Shown one piece after another: positions 1 to 9,363 of a DNA stretch of 64,000 nt (position 1 is its first letter; each line of letters starts with the position of its first letter). Under the pieces are notes generated by a model. The model saw nothing but the letters and a program-made list of their open reading frames with translations. It did no database searches and was not told where the DNA came from. The position numbers and the translations under genes were made by a program. The DNA lies in contig JAKZHN010000052.1 of the NCBI GenBank assembly GCA_037179335.1, positions 124,001 through 188,000 of the forward strand, written 5' to 3'. Origin of the DNA: Cyclaneusma minus. Taxonomy: Eukaryota; Ascomycota; Leotiomycetes; Marthamycetales; Marthamycetaceae.

Positions 1-39
1 GTGTGCTGTGCTGTGGTGTATGCGCGTGGAAAAGAACAA

Positions 40-115
40 CAGAACTGCAGCAAAAGGAAGAAGTCATTATATATAGTTGATTTGGTTCACCAGTTGCGTT
101 GTTGCAAGTTTGTAG
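40..115 (-). promoter_or_regulatory. Core promoter of a small-gene unit lying beyond the left edge
   Basis: On the minus strand there is a TATA-type stretch (TATATATAATG) preceded by a CTGGTGAACCAAAT block. This resembles the GGTGGTACACGAAA block and TATA box in front of the other micro-genes. The transcribed part would lie left of base 1, so the family continues outside the window. Confidence 0.4.
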
Positions 116-243
116 TTCACCGATAGTTTATTGAATGGTACTATCAGAAGTTCAGAGTATGTCGCCCCTCATCGTCGTGCATACCCCAAAAGAAGCGTCC
201 CGTCCCGTACCGCCGCAGCATTTGGTCGGCTGCCTCAACCCTC

Positions 244-283
244 AAATCCATGTGTAAAACCCATGCGTAAATCCCATGCAAAA
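244..283 (-). promoter_or_regulatory. Downstream GCATGG element of micro-gene 1
   Basis: On the minus strand this reads as three spaced copies of a GCATGG(A/G)TTT-like word, beginning about 140 nt after the stop of the ORF at 425-523. The same arrangement follows five other family members, so it is probably a 3'-UTR or termination element. Confidence 0.5.
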
Positions 284-424
284 TCACTAGCCCTCAGATG
301 TCCCGCGACCGTCGACCATGGCGTAATGTGACCCGGGTGGAAGTTGTGAGAAGGCCGAAGTCGTGAGAAGGTCGGAGCCGTCAGAGGGTCGAAGTTGGAA
401 GTTCGGGGCGTCAGGAGCTCGAAG

Positions 425-523
425 TTATTGCAAGGAGTACTCTCGGCGCGCTTCCTCCGGGGTTAAATGGCAAAGGCACCAGCAAGTAATGCAGTCACAA
501 AAGTCGTCCCAATTCCTACCCAT
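425..523 (-). CDS. Cys-rich micropeptide, family member 1 (32 aa)
   Basis: This is a 33-codon ORF that starts MGRNWDDF. It has a compact cysteine cluster (FCDCITCWCLCH) and then a polar tail ending YSLQ. It differs from its siblings in lacking the final HDHD, but it has the same position in the unit: about 200 nt downstream of the shared TATA block (725-775) and just upstream of the repeated GCATGG element (244-283). The Gly after Met could allow N-myristoylation, and the cysteines could be palmitoylated or bind metal; both are inferences. I do not recognise any described family. It is too short to call by ORF length, so support rests on the family pattern. Confidence 0.5.
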   Translation of the reverse strand: MGRNWDDFCDCITCWCLCHLTPEEARREYSLQ

Positions 524-724
524 GACGACTGATGAGGTTATTTGTTGTGCTGTGTAGGTGTTTTGTAGTAGCTGTGTGTTGAGTTGGCTCGGAGGTGCTC
601 GAGTGTCACTGTGTTGTGAGTTGGGTCGTCTTCTGTGAGGGTTGCTGAAGGCAGGAGGAAGACTCGGAGAGGAGAGTGTGTGTTGTGTAAAAAAAGAAGA
701 AGAGAGACTGGGAGGAAGAAGAGC

Positions 725-775
725 TCCTTATGTAGGATTTCGTGTGCTACCTCAGCCATTCGGTGGTCCAGTTCG
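725..775 (-). promoter_or_regulatory. Conserved micro-gene promoter (unit 1)
   Basis: The minus strand reads CACCGAATGGCTGAGGTAGC, then ACACGAAATCC, then a TACATAAGGAGC box. The same ordered blocks occur at 2027-2078, 3246-3291, 4283-4325 and 8201-8255. The spacing to the ATG (about 205 nt) is similar to the other units. Confidence 0.6.
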
Positions 776-871
776 CTCCTCTTTTCCCAAACCTGTGAAT
801 GACGTCTCCTACCAGGACCTACGACATGCATACCTGTGAATGATCAATGACGAGGTAGCAAGTCAGCATCT

Positions 872-1015
872 TCAGTCCTCTGATTCCCTCTTGGGGGAGC
901 TTTTTGACGTTGTTAGTTGCCCGTTCCCGTCCTTCGCGTCTATGATCACCTGGTTGTGGTCATGGCATAGGAAGCAACAAAACATGCGCCTCAGCAATTC
1001 TCGGAAAAACTCCAT
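872..1015 (-). CDS. Cys-rich micropeptide, family member 2 with C-terminal extension (47 aa)
   Basis: The ORF starts MEFFRELLRRMF and continues CCFLCHDHN, which matches the CCxWxCHDHD core of the family. It then runs on for 26 further residues (QVIIDAKDG... to SESED) because the usual stop after HDHD is replaced by a sense codon. The CT-rich leader of the family is present upstream (about 1016-1135). The TATA/GGTGGTACACGAAA block is missing there and the family similarity stops near 1135, so this copy may have lost its promoter to an insertion. It may be a diverged or dying member. Confidence 0.45.
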   Translation of the reverse strand: MEFFRELLRRMFCCFLCHDHNQVIIDAKDGNGQLTTSKSSPKRESED

Positions 1016-1135
1016 GGTGACTGGATGAGGGTAGTTGTTATGTTGGTTTTGTGTAGTTGTCTGTGGGAGTCGTGTCCTGTATGGAAAGGCAGAGCAGACT
1101 GATGTGTTTTGTATGTGAGAAGAGAAGGGAAAGAG

Positions 1136-1480
1136 ATGTTAGGGGGGTTCGCGGTAGCGATTCTGACGCTAGTTTTTCTAAAAAACTGGTTTTTGACCGA
1201 CACCGCTTACCCAATTAGGCAGATAACCGGCAGAAAAACACGGCTTTTTATAGCATATCTAAGACTTTGTTAAATTGAGAAAATAGTTTGTAAAAACCAG
1301 TTTTGCTATTCTCCATATAATCTTTCCAAAAAAAAACCGAAGGTGGAATGTCGATATGCGACAAAAAAGCTAAGATTTCTAAACGAGCTAACTTAGCCAA
1401 GCCTAGGCGCAAGAACCATGCTTAATTCGATTGCGCCTAACTTAATTCGGCTGCGCTTAATCTACCAAGGAGCCCCGTAC
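1136..1480. other. Inserted AT-rich sequence, no gene seen
   Basis: Similarity to the micro-gene unit ends near 1135. The following about 340 bp are unlike the flanking units and hold several TTTTT/AAAAA runs and a repeated TAATTCG(G/A)(C/T)TGCGC word near 1422-1458. There is no ORF of note. It is probably a fragment of a mobile element, but no termini were identified. Confidence 0.3.
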
Positions 1481-1540
1481 CCCTTTCCCAGCCCGAATCT
1501 CCGTCGCAGCAGTATCGGTATCGCTGTCCCAAAGTCCCCA

Positions 1541-1572
1541 AATCCATGCGTAGGTAGAATGTCCATGCGAAA
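1541..1572 (-). promoter_or_regulatory. Downstream GCATGG element of micro-gene 3
   Basis: Two spaced GCATGGA words lie on the minus strand about 125 nt after the stop of the ORF at 1698-1778, as in the other units. Confidence 0.5.
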
Positions 1573-1697
1573 CTCGGCGTGAAGATCAGCCCATATCAGC
1601 TCCGTCGTCCGTATTCATAAATCTCTTTATCGTCCATGGCGAGTGTTATCATCCTTGCCTAGGTGTCCAGCCTTTGCGACTATGGTCAGTGGGTCAC

Positions 1698-1778
1698 CTA
1701 GTCATGGTCGTGGCACAGGAAACAACCACAGTGACAGGTACAGCCAAGGAAATCCTGGAAGCGATCGAGAAAACCCAT
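1698..1778 (-). CDS. Cys-rich CHDHD micropeptide, family member 3 (26 aa)
   Basis: The 27-codon ORF starts MGFLDRFQDFLGC and ends in CGCFLCHDHD followed directly by TAG. It agrees with members 5 and 7 at the hydrophobic/amphipathic N-terminus (xFxDFLG), the cysteine cluster and the terminal HDHD, although the DNA differs at many positions. That suggests selection on the peptide. The leader runs about 250 nt back to a TGTATAAGAAGCC promoter at 2027-2078. There is no signal peptide or full-length membrane helix. Function is unknown; metal binding by Cys/His/Asp or lipid anchoring via Cys is conceivable. Confidence 0.65.
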   Translation of the reverse strand: MGFLDRFQDFLGCTCHCGCFLCHDHD

Positions 1779-2026
1779 GACTTTCGGAAGATGGGGTAAT
1801 CATGTCAAGTGGTTTGTGTAGAGTCTGGAATCGTCGGTTCGAGGTGTCTTGTGTCGTGGTTGTCTCGTGTCGTGGTTGTTTGTGAGGTGTCGGCGAGTGC
1901 AGTGGCCGACTGTTGACGTTGCTGTCGCCTGGGTTGGAGTGTTGTGTGCGAGAGGCAGGAGGAAAACTGGGAGAGGATGTGTGTGTCGGTGCAGAAGAAG
2001 AGAGTCTGAGAAGAGGCAGAAATGGC

Positions 2027-2078
2027 TTCTTATACAGCATTTCGTGTACCACCTCTAGTCATTCAATGGTCCAGTTCG
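2027..2078 (-). promoter_or_regulatory. Conserved micro-gene promoter (unit 3)
   Basis: The minus strand holds GAACTGGACCATTGAATGAC, then GGTGGTACACGAAATGC, then TGTATAAGAAGCC. The order is the same as in units 1, 5 and the plus-strand unit at 8201-8255. It is followed by a CT-rich leader. Confidence 0.65.
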
Positions 2079-2328
2079 CTCCCCTTTTTTTTTAGAATTG
2101 TGAATGACGTCTCCTATTCAGGAATTATGGACAGCTCATTCTGAATCTTCCGCGAGGGACAGCAGAATATGTAACCGAGTAAGACTCGGAAGATTTTATG
2201 GGAGTGCATGTTGGCTCGAGGTTGTGGGAAAGCTGTTCGCCTCCCTGTCGTTGTCGTTCTCTGTCTTTATAATCAGTCATGGGCTATTAATCACGCAGTG
2301 AGGCACGCATGTAGAGAGCGATAGTGTT

Positions 2329-2499
2329 CTATTGTGTATGAGGGCAGCTCCTTAAGGGAGCTGCAGCTGCGCTAGTCTTACTCTTAGCGCCAAGCCCAGG
2401 ATTAAGCACTGGCTGGCTATGGGGGTCCAACATGATCGTGGCACTTAAACAGCAGAAGATGCAGCCAAGGACATCGCGGATGAAGTCCATAAAGCCCAT
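2329..2499 (-). pseudogene. CHDHD micropeptide, family member 4, frame-disrupted
   Basis: The ORF begins MGFMDFIRDVLGCIFCC, which is close to members 3, 5 and 6. A net frame change just before the expected W-x-C then makes it run into an unrelated tail (LSATIMLDPHS...) ending at 2329. In the next frame the missing CHDH is still readable, so a one-base-equivalent indel separates the two halves. A TATATAAGAAGC promoter lies upstream at about 2659-2672. It is probably a decayed copy; an active extended variant is possible. Confidence 0.5.
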
Positions 2500-2826
2500 C
2501 TTGAGAGGCTTAGTTTGTTCGAAGGTGGGTCGTTTGTGACTTTCTGTTAACTTGTCGAGTGCGGTGGCTCTCGTCTGTGGTTGTTGTCTGTTCTGTGTCT
2601 AAGAAAAGAGCACAAGAAGAAGAAGAAGAAGAGCGGCAAGTTATGATGAAGCCAGAGCTTCTTATATACGTAGTGGTTCAACGGTTGTATTGTGTATGTT
2701 GAAATATGGTACCGCTGATCTCAGAATAGCCAGGCATATCCGATCCATCGCAGTCTCAAGACCTTCCGTGCCTCTTATGCATCCGAATCCCCATTACCCC
2801 AGCGTTGCTTCGCTGCCTCGATCCTC

Positions 2827-2862
2827 AAATCCATGCGTAGAAACCCATGCAAAGTCCATGCT
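2827..2862 (-). promoter_or_regulatory. Downstream GCATGG element of micro-gene 5
   Basis: Three spaced copies of GCATGG(A/G)-type words on the minus strand lie about 145 nt after the stop of the ORF at 3006-3071. Confidence 0.5.
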
Positions 2863-3005
2863 CAAAGCATCGCGTACGACCGATCATATCGATGTTGGTC
2901 TCGCCCCGAATCGTCCAAAAGCATGTCGTGGCACTCGTGTGCTCGCATCGAGGTCGCTGCCTTCCCGTCACCTCCCCGTCGTTATCCCTTGCCGACCATG
3001 AATAT

Positions 3006-3071
3006 CTAGTCATGGTCATGGCAAAGCCAGCAACAGCAAAAGAACCCGAGGACGTCGCGCACGAAATCCAT
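3006..3071 (-). CDS. Cys-rich CHDHD micropeptide, family member 5 (21 aa)
   Basis: This is the most compact complete member. It starts MDFVRDVLGFF and continues with CCCWLCHDHD, then TAG. All family features are present: an acidic/basic amphipathic start, DxLG, a run of cysteines, an aromatic residue, then C-H-D-H-D at the very C-terminus. It starts at the first ATG after a leader of about 185 nt from the CACAAGGAGCC promoter box (3246-3291). No cleavable signal is seen. The protein may be membrane-associated through acylated cysteines, which is an inference. No known family was recognised. Confidence 0.65.
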   Translation of the reverse strand: MDFVRDVLGFFCCCWLCHDHD

Positions 3072-3245
3072 CAAGCTCACTTTGGAAGGCTTGTGGATCG
3101 TGTTGTTGCGGTTTTGTTGTTGTAGTTGGTTCGATTGGAAGTGCTGGAGTGTCTTGAGTTGTCTTGTGAGAGTGTGCGAAGACTTGAGGACTGGAGTGTG
3201 GTGAGCAAAGAAAGAGAAGAAGAGGAACTGAGAGGGAGAAATGGC

Positions 3246-3291
3246 TCCTTGTGTAGGGTTTCGTGCACCAGCCGAGCTCATTCGGTGCTCT
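3246..3291 (-). promoter_or_regulatory. Conserved micro-gene promoter (unit 5)
   Basis: On the minus strand GAGCACCGAATGAGCTCGGC is followed by TGGTGCACGAAACCC and CACAAGGAGCCATTTCTCC. The TATA core is weaker (CTACACAAGG) than in unit 3. Confidence 0.6.
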
Positions 3292-3359
3292 CCATTCCCA
3301 GTGATAACACGGTAACATCTGTGAATGGCCCAGAGCTGGGTGACCGCAAAGCAAGGAAC

Positions 3360-3540
3360 CCTGTGCCTTGGAAGAAGTCCAGGAGACCGATCTCGGCGGT
3401 GAGACGGTTGATGTTCTGTAGTCTGGTCGAGAATGTACTGTTTTGTGTGGTGATTTCAGATCGCCTCTTGGGATGTATGTGTGTGGGGGAAGAAGAAGGT
3501 AGATTTTCGATGAGGTGGAAAGTTCATTGTATAAGATAAG
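3360..3540 (-). other. Decayed micro-gene unit
   Basis: A minus-strand TATACAATG box near 3529-3537, a CT/CA-rich leader, and a stretch reading GLLDFFQGTG near 3360-3395 resemble a family member. The ATG and the CHDHD end are gone, so this is probably a relic. Confidence 0.3.
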
Positions 3541-3710
3541 GTAGGTACTCGTGGTTAAATGATTGTATTGTTGTTATAGTTGTAGTATTAGTAATATTGT
3601 AGCTGGTCTCAAAGTTCATCGATGTCCCAGTCTCAGATCCGCATCCCCTTTTCACGTGCCGAACTTTCAATCACCACCAGAAGCGTCACTTCGTCACCTC
3701 AAAGTCCCAA

Positions 3711-3744
3711 GTCCATGCGTAAAAGTCCATGCCAAATCCATGTG
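3711..3744 (-). promoter_or_regulatory. Downstream GCATGG element
   Basis: The minus strand shows three spaced (A/G)CATGGA(C/T)TT words. Their position fits a unit driven by the promoter at 4283-4325. Confidence 0.45.
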
Positions 3745-3894
3745 AAGAGCCCGTCCCGTATCAGCGAAAACTATCCGTGCTCATGTCTTCCGCCTGTCAA
3801 AGCCTGACCAATCAGGGGTTTGCGCTAGCAGTAGTTAAAAGACGGAAAAAAGGGGGTCGGGGACCAGAATCCCCCCTTTCACGACTCAACATCA

Positions 3895-4104
3895 TCATAC
3901 TACCCTCATGCGCTCTTCTGTTTGACACCGCCATCCCCCACAATTTGCACAACGTCTGTAATGACGCAGGATAAAGACCGCTTGGAAGGGTTTGGGGGTC
4001 ATCTCCCTCGCTTCCAATTCAATGGGTCCTTGACCATTGCACGTCGTCCCGCGCCAAAAAGTGCAACTGAGTACGTCGTAGTAGACAGAAATGATGGAGC
4101 CCAT
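3895..4104 (-). CDS. Possible divergent micro-gene product (69 aa)
   Basis: The ORF begins MGSIISVYYDVLSC at the place where a family member is expected: about 190 nt downstream of the conserved promoter at 4283-4325 and upstream of a GCATGG element at 3711-3744. It contains scattered cysteines (LSC, TTC, RRCANCGGWRC) but no CHDHD. It could be a diverged member that lost its original stop, or a chance ORF in a dead unit. The MG start is shared with members 1, 3 and 4. Confidence 0.3.
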   Translation of the reverse strand: MGSIISVYYDVLSCTFWRGTTCNGQGPIELEAREMTPKPFQAVFILRHYRRCANCGGWRCQTEERMRVV

Positions 4105-4282
4105 ATTGAGGACTTTTGTTGGTTGGGTTGATTGTTCGTGATATGACGTCGAATAGTTATGGCTTTGATCGTGAGCGTCGATATAGGTCTCGTTTGAGCT
4201 TTATCGCAGACGAAGAGGCAGACCAGTTCTTGTGGGTTCTTGTGTCTTTGAAAAGAAAAGGAGACAGTTACGGGGAGAAAGG

Positions 4283-4325
4283 GCCCGTTATGTAGTAATT
4301 CTCATACCACCCCAGCAGGCTCATT
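4283..4325 (-). promoter_or_regulatory. Conserved micro-gene promoter (rightmost minus-strand unit)
   Basis: The minus strand reads GTGGGAATGAGCCTGCTGGG, then GTGGTATGAGAATTAC and TACATAACGGGCCC. It is recognisably the same block series as the other units. Confidence 0.5.
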
Positions 4326-6210
4326 CCCACCCATGGGTTTTTCGAAACACTCACATTTTCCCGGACCACTGACCTCTCTCCTATGACATGTCCACCTGTC
4401 AATGACTAGATGACAACACATCTATGAATGCTTGAGTGCCAGCACCAAGATACATGGGAAGAGAAACCACGAGTTGTATGTGATGCATGTAGCTCATGAA
4501 CCAGAAGGCTTGATGAAAATGATTCATTTCATCGACCAAACACAAGCACACTTCTTCAACGCCGTCACTCGAGTATTCCGCGAGATGTAACTATGGCATT
4601 GCCAGCGGTATCACATGTGGCTGGTTGCCATGAAGATGCAAAAGGTTTGAAGGGATGGAAACGTATGTTCGCCACCTAACACCGAGACGACAAGCATCTG
4701 GATAGCTCTTCACCGAGCAAATTCCTGACACACGTGTGAATTGAAGCCCGGAATCCCAAGTAATGCAGAGAAATTCAAATCCAAGGAATTCGAAAAACTC
4801 CAGAGAAGCAAACAAGTCAAGAAAATCCAAGCAACTGAGAAAAGTCCGAGTAATTCAAAGAAAACTAGGAAATGAAAACAACTGGGAATGACGAGACAGA
4901 TCATTAGAAAACCAAGGGATCAGGAGGAATCAACGCATAACCGAGAACATAGAGAAGCGTGTCAGGAAAGTACTGGGCGACGAGAAGACACCACAACCAC
5001 AAACGTGCACCAGCTCAAAACGCTCGATTGACGTTGCCTGCCTCACCCCGCGCACGCGCCTTTCCCAGCCTCAGGCCCCCACACCAACCCCATCCCAGCC
5101 TAGCTTCACTCGCACACACAAAACTCGATTTCGCGCACCGAGCTCCGTTCCCTTCTTCTTTCCCCTTCTCATATTTATTGTACGCAGTCCCTATTGAACC
5201 CATTGGCACGCCCACTTCTCGATGGTGTATGCTCAATATTCCGGATCTGCCAGAACAAGAAAGTGCCGTTCTAAATCTCGGCAGTCGACGCTGCGCAGCG
5301 CTTTGTTGCGTGGATGGGCTGGCGAGTTCGCTTTTGTGCTTACATTTTTCTTGATGCTGTGACGCGATTTTGAGGGGAGGGATTTGAGCGCGTGGTTTGC
5401 TACGAGGGCGGTCGATGGATGGCCTTTGAGGGACTGCGGTGGACCTTTGGAGAGTTCGTCTGCCTGGGAGTGTCCTTGGACATCGTCGAGATGGGGGGGG
5501 GGCGGGGGTTTCGCGATGGACCGCCGCCGGACAAGGTCGCGTGGGCAGTCGTGTGTTGCATTTCCGTAGAGCGACACAATGGCGTGCCTCATTTTGTCCT
5601 CCATGTATGGCTCGTAGAATCTCTCGCCTTGCGCTGATGTTTGCCTGGTACTAGCCGTCGATCAGCAGCTCGAGCAACATCCCCGACATGTCCGGGTACG
5701 ACGTCGAGGTCGTGACCTGGTAGCTGGTATGCTAATTGATGGCAGCATTGAAGCTCCCCTCCGGCTTCTGCGCGATCTCACCAGCTATGTCCCTCTCCCT
5801 TACTGGGATTCCTGAGGGTCCCTTGAAAAATGAATCCCGGGGAGAGATCTGGGCCTCGTACCCTACAAGGTTATTGCGATCTTGATCTCAAATCATTCTT
5901 CAACTTACTTCCTGATATACAGATGCTAACGTAAGAATAGTAACGACCCTGATCACCGACCCCACGTTGTGTTGCAAGCTCCAAAGCCCCGCAGGGCCGG
6001 CGCTATGAGGCTGCTAATGACAGGATGCGGGGAATGGTGGTAGTCTAGCCGCCCTAAAGCATCCAAAGTATAGAAGAATTCTGTACAGCGCTGTCCAATA
6101 GAAGGGCGGGGTTGGAGATCTTGTAGCCATCGTGCTAGATCTCCCATGGACCCGTGGTAGAAGAGGGGTTGGTAGCTAAGTATGTCTCACTGGTTTAGCT
6201 GCATTGTTCC
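4326..6210. other. Gene-poor stretch with a possible decayed coding region
   Basis: No intact gene was recognised. From about 5000 to 5800 the DNA is GC-rich and codon-like on the minus strand. A segment near 5640-5810 reads EIAGEIAQKPEGSFNAAIN and then continues across in-frame stops, which looks like a degenerated coding exon of unknown identity. A run of nine G occurs near 5493-5502. The remainder (4330-4990, 5820-6210) shows nothing interpretable. Confidence 0.3.
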
Positions 6211-6214
6211 TATG

Positions 6215-6226
6215 TAGGTATATAAG
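6215..6226 (+). promoter_or_regulatory. TATA box of the catalase-like gene
   Basis: GGTATATAAGAAGC lies about 70 bp before the ATG at 6294. This is a normal spacing for a short fungal leader. Confidence 0.5.
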
Positions 6227-6293
6227 AAGCATATATGGACGTCTTTTCCTCGAATACTGGAAGAATACCAACCTGAAGACTGAAAGAAACAAA

Positions 6294-7824
6294 ATGGATA
6301 CCATTGTTCAACCCGTAGTGGACAAGCTTTCATCGACCAAAATGACAGACAGCAACGAGACCAATGACGCCAATGGCCATGGCGACCTGTCTCAGAGAAA
6401 GTACATTCGCTGGGACCAGGAGGGTGTTGAAGTTATCCCGCAAGATGAGGAGGAGGATATCAAGGAGGTTGCGAGGATGATCAATCAGATCCAGGAAGCG
6501 CAGTACAAGAAGCATCGTCACTGCTATGGTACGCATCAATCTCCCCTTCTCCCCCTATCTCTCTCCCCGTTCAACCTCTCCCTCAAATTCCACAACATCA
6601 TATTAACATACATCCAGGCGGCACACACGCCCGCACCCAAGGAGTAGTGAAAGGCGAACTCGTCGTTGAGCCCAACCTCCCCCCCCTACCTCGCCCAAAC
6701 CGAGCTCTTCTCGACCCCCAACACCCGCTTCCCCCTCATAATGCGCTATTCGACCGAGCCCGGCGACCCCGCGCTCGACGACCGCATTCCGCAGCCGCGC
6801 GGTCTCGGCATGAAAGTGTTCAACGTCCAAGGCGACATGTTTGAGCCTGGCAAAGACATGCCGACTCAGGATATCGAATTCAACAGCACGCCGGCGCTGG
6901 ATTTGGCAGATGCCAAGACGACAAAGGAGATTATTGATCTAAGGATTAGGTATGGGAATGATCCGAAGGAGTTGTATAGGCATTTGGAGGCAAGGAGGGA
7001 TGCGGAGTTGCAGAAGGGGAGGGATCGCGTGAGGCAGACGCATTTGGAGGTTTGTTTCGTCTTTTCTACCTCTTCCGTGTATCCCCGGGGACCCCCTTTC
7101 TTGCTGCGTCGATGAACAAGTGGGGATCGGATTAGGGTTTTCGAGACGTTTTCGAGACGATTTCGAGACCCACGACGACGAGGATTGTTGCTGACATTTT
7201 CTGGCTTGCACACAGTCAACACGCCAATACTCGCAAACCGCCTACCGCTTCGGACAGTACGTAATCAAATACTGTCTCGTGCCCTCCAGCGCCACGCAAA
7301 AGACGCTGTACGAAGAAACCATCAAGCCCGACGTGCACCCCGACGACATCCTGTCGACCTGGCTGCGCGAATTCCACGGTGCCCACGACGCCGAATATCT
7401 CTTCCAGGTCCAGCTTTGCGAAAATCTGGAAGATCAGCCTGTAGAATATGCAGGCAAGGTGTGGGATGCGGAGAAGTATCCTTGGCAGACGGTTGCAAAA
7501 GTGGTTATTCCGAGGCAGGATAGCTTGGTGCCGGCGAGGAAGACATTTTGGGAGGATCATATGAGGTTGGATCCGTGGCATGGGTTGGTGAGCTTTAGGC
7601 CGTTGGGGAGCCCGAATCGGTTGAGGAAGGTTGGTAAGTATTATCTGAGTCCGAGAAGAGAGATGAGATGTTGTTTGAGTGATGTATCTGAAGATACAGT
7701 GCTGACGTTGAGGCGAATAGTGTACCCGGCCAGCAGTGCGTTTAGACGCAAGATGAATGGACGGAAGGAGATTCATGTCACCGATATCAACCAGATTCCC
7801 GACGGCGGATACTGCGAGAACTGA
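6294..7824 (+). CDS. Heme-dependent catalase-like protein, with an apparent frameshift
   Basis: Four exons are inferred: 6294-6528, 6618-7049, 7216-7633 and 7721-7824, all with GT..AG introns. After correcting one base they give about 395 aa. The product resembles the small catalase-like (heme catalase superfamily) proteins of fungi. It shows THARTQGVVKGEL, corresponding to the distal-His segment of catalases, then FPLIMRYSTEPGD and RGLGMKVFNVQGDMF, typical of the catalase core. It is much shorter than a classical catalase (over 480 aa), so a peroxidase or lipid-hydroperoxide role is more likely than H2O2 dismutation. Exon 2 is broken: a run of eight C at 6679-6686 shifts the frame between VVEPNLPP and YLAQTELF, and seven C would restore it. 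This is either a sequencing error or a real null allele. The start at 6294 (AAAATGG context) follows a TATA box. Confidence 0.75.
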
Positions 7825-8200
7825 GTCCCTCGCCTTTCAAATTCTGCGTCACGAACACTTGGAATTGAAACATGGATGACGCTGGTTTGGTACCTCTAAG
7901 CTGGTTTCTCTGTCGTTGGTTTCTGGGATTTGTTGTTTGGAAGCTGGGTTTCCGGGTGGCGCTGACGCTGATTTCTAGGATTTTTGTTTGGTTTCCTGGC
8001 GTGACGATTCCTCATTGCTTGTATTCTACTCATCAAATTTCATGTTTTCCACGAAAACTTCATGGTTCTGTGACTGAGATGCATCATAGTGACGCGTTGC
8101 GTAACGGTACAGCAGGGAGAGGCTGGCGAGATTGTGGGAATTCAGAGGTATAAAGGACGGCGGGTGAGGCCATTCGCAGGTCTTGGGAAAAGGAGTCCAC
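7825..8200. other. Intergenic stretch
   Basis: This is the 3' side of the catalase-like gene and the upstream region of the plus-strand micro-gene unit. No coding or RNA feature was recognised. Confidence 0.4.
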
Positions 8201-8255
8201 ACCGAATGAGCTGAGGTGGGCGGTCAAGGTGGTACACGAAAAGGTATATAATGGG
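8201..8255 (+). promoter_or_regulatory. Conserved micro-gene promoter (plus-strand unit 6)
   Basis: CACACCGAATGAGCTGAGG, then GGTGGTACACGAAAAGG and TATATAATGGGTAC. These are the same blocks as the minus-strand units more than 4 kb away. The words ATTCGCAGGTCTTGGG upstream (8172) are shared with the next unit (9054). Confidence 0.65.
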
Positions 8256-8481
8256 TACTTTCTCCCTCCTAACTCTCTCTTCTTCTTTCTTTACCAACAC
8301 TCAGACTCAAGACCTCCTCTGCTGTCCCAAAGAACACAAGGCAACAGACAGCAGCACTCTCACAGTCTTCTACCACACCACGCGGCACCCACCAAAGCCA
8401 GCTACAACATACTCCGAAGCCACTCACCGCGCGCTCAAACATCACCTACAATACCAACAAAGAACCTACCGATTATCCATC

Positions 8482-8548
8482 ATGGACTTTTTTTAGGGAC
8501 TTCTTAGGATGTCTCTGTTGTTTTTGGATGTGCCACGATCATGACTGA
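8482..8548 (+). pseudogene. CHDHD micropeptide, family member 6, one-base frameshift
   Basis: The ATG opens MDFF, and a run of seven T (8488-8494) then brings a stop. With six T the frame continues RDFLGCLCCFWMCHDHD and ends at TGA 8546-8548, matching the family core almost perfectly. It is therefore either a recent single-base loss of function or a homopolymer sequencing error. Promoter, leader and downstream GCATGGATTT element (8829-8856) are all intact. Confidence 0.6.
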
Positions 8549-8828
8549 TCGTGGCCACAGCTACAACCGTCACTCGACTACATCGTCTCCCGATCTCCTC
8601 ACCCACGACGAATGCTCTCGAGAGTGTTGAGCGATACATCACAGGGGATATGGTGGAGTGATGAGACTTTCTGTTTTCGCATGCATTTCTTCTCGCAACG
8701 TTGTCAACACTGAAGGACAACATCTCCTCTCGACATCTCCTCTCGACTTTCCCATCCGACGATGAATACTTGGGAGAGATCTGAGGGGTACATGGCATGG
8801 GATAGGGCGGAGTGACGGGACCTTCTAT

Positions 8829-8856
8829 TTCTGCATGGATTTCTGCATGGATTTGG
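8829..8856 (+). promoter_or_regulatory. Downstream GCATGG element of micro-gene 6
   Basis: Two tandem copies of TTCTGCATGGAT lie about 280 nt after the stop. This is the clearest version of the conserved downstream motif. Confidence 0.55.
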
Positions 8857-9053
8857 ACGCCTGCTTCCGATATAGGGATATAACCGCTATATGACACTCA
8901 GCGATAGCAAGAATACAATGGATTTGGACTTCCCTAAACTTGACCGTCGCATGTGAAATGTATCTCCGCGTCCAGCGACTAGCAGTGTTGAAAACCTGCC
9001 TTCAAGCCTCCCAGCTTGATCTTAGGTATATACTCTATACTGGATGCAAGGTT

Positions 9054-9145
9054 ATTCGCAGGTCTTGGGGAAAGGAACCCACTGCATGGATCGGGAACTG
9101 TGCATGCTGGAGTGTTAGTCGAAAATCTATATAACAAGTACTTTC
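9054..9145 (+). promoter_or_regulatory. Micro-gene promoter (plus-strand unit 7)
   Basis: ATTCGCAGGTCTTGGGGAAA is shared with the unit at 8172. It is followed by GTCGAAAATC and a CTATATAACAAG TATA box, then a CTTTCTCCCTCC leader start identical to unit 6. Confidence 0.6.
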
Positions 9146-9363
9146 TCCCTCCAACTCTATTCTTCTTTCTTTACCAACACAAACCTCTCCGACTCTTCTG
9201 CGTCCACAACAAAAGTCCCACAGTGACAACACCGATCACACTCGACAACACCACCACCAATCACACTCGACGACGACAACACCAATCCACCTCGCCACCG
9301 ACCCACCTTACAATAAAGACAACCCTCTTCACCTACCAAAGTCGAAAGCAACAGCCAACGACC

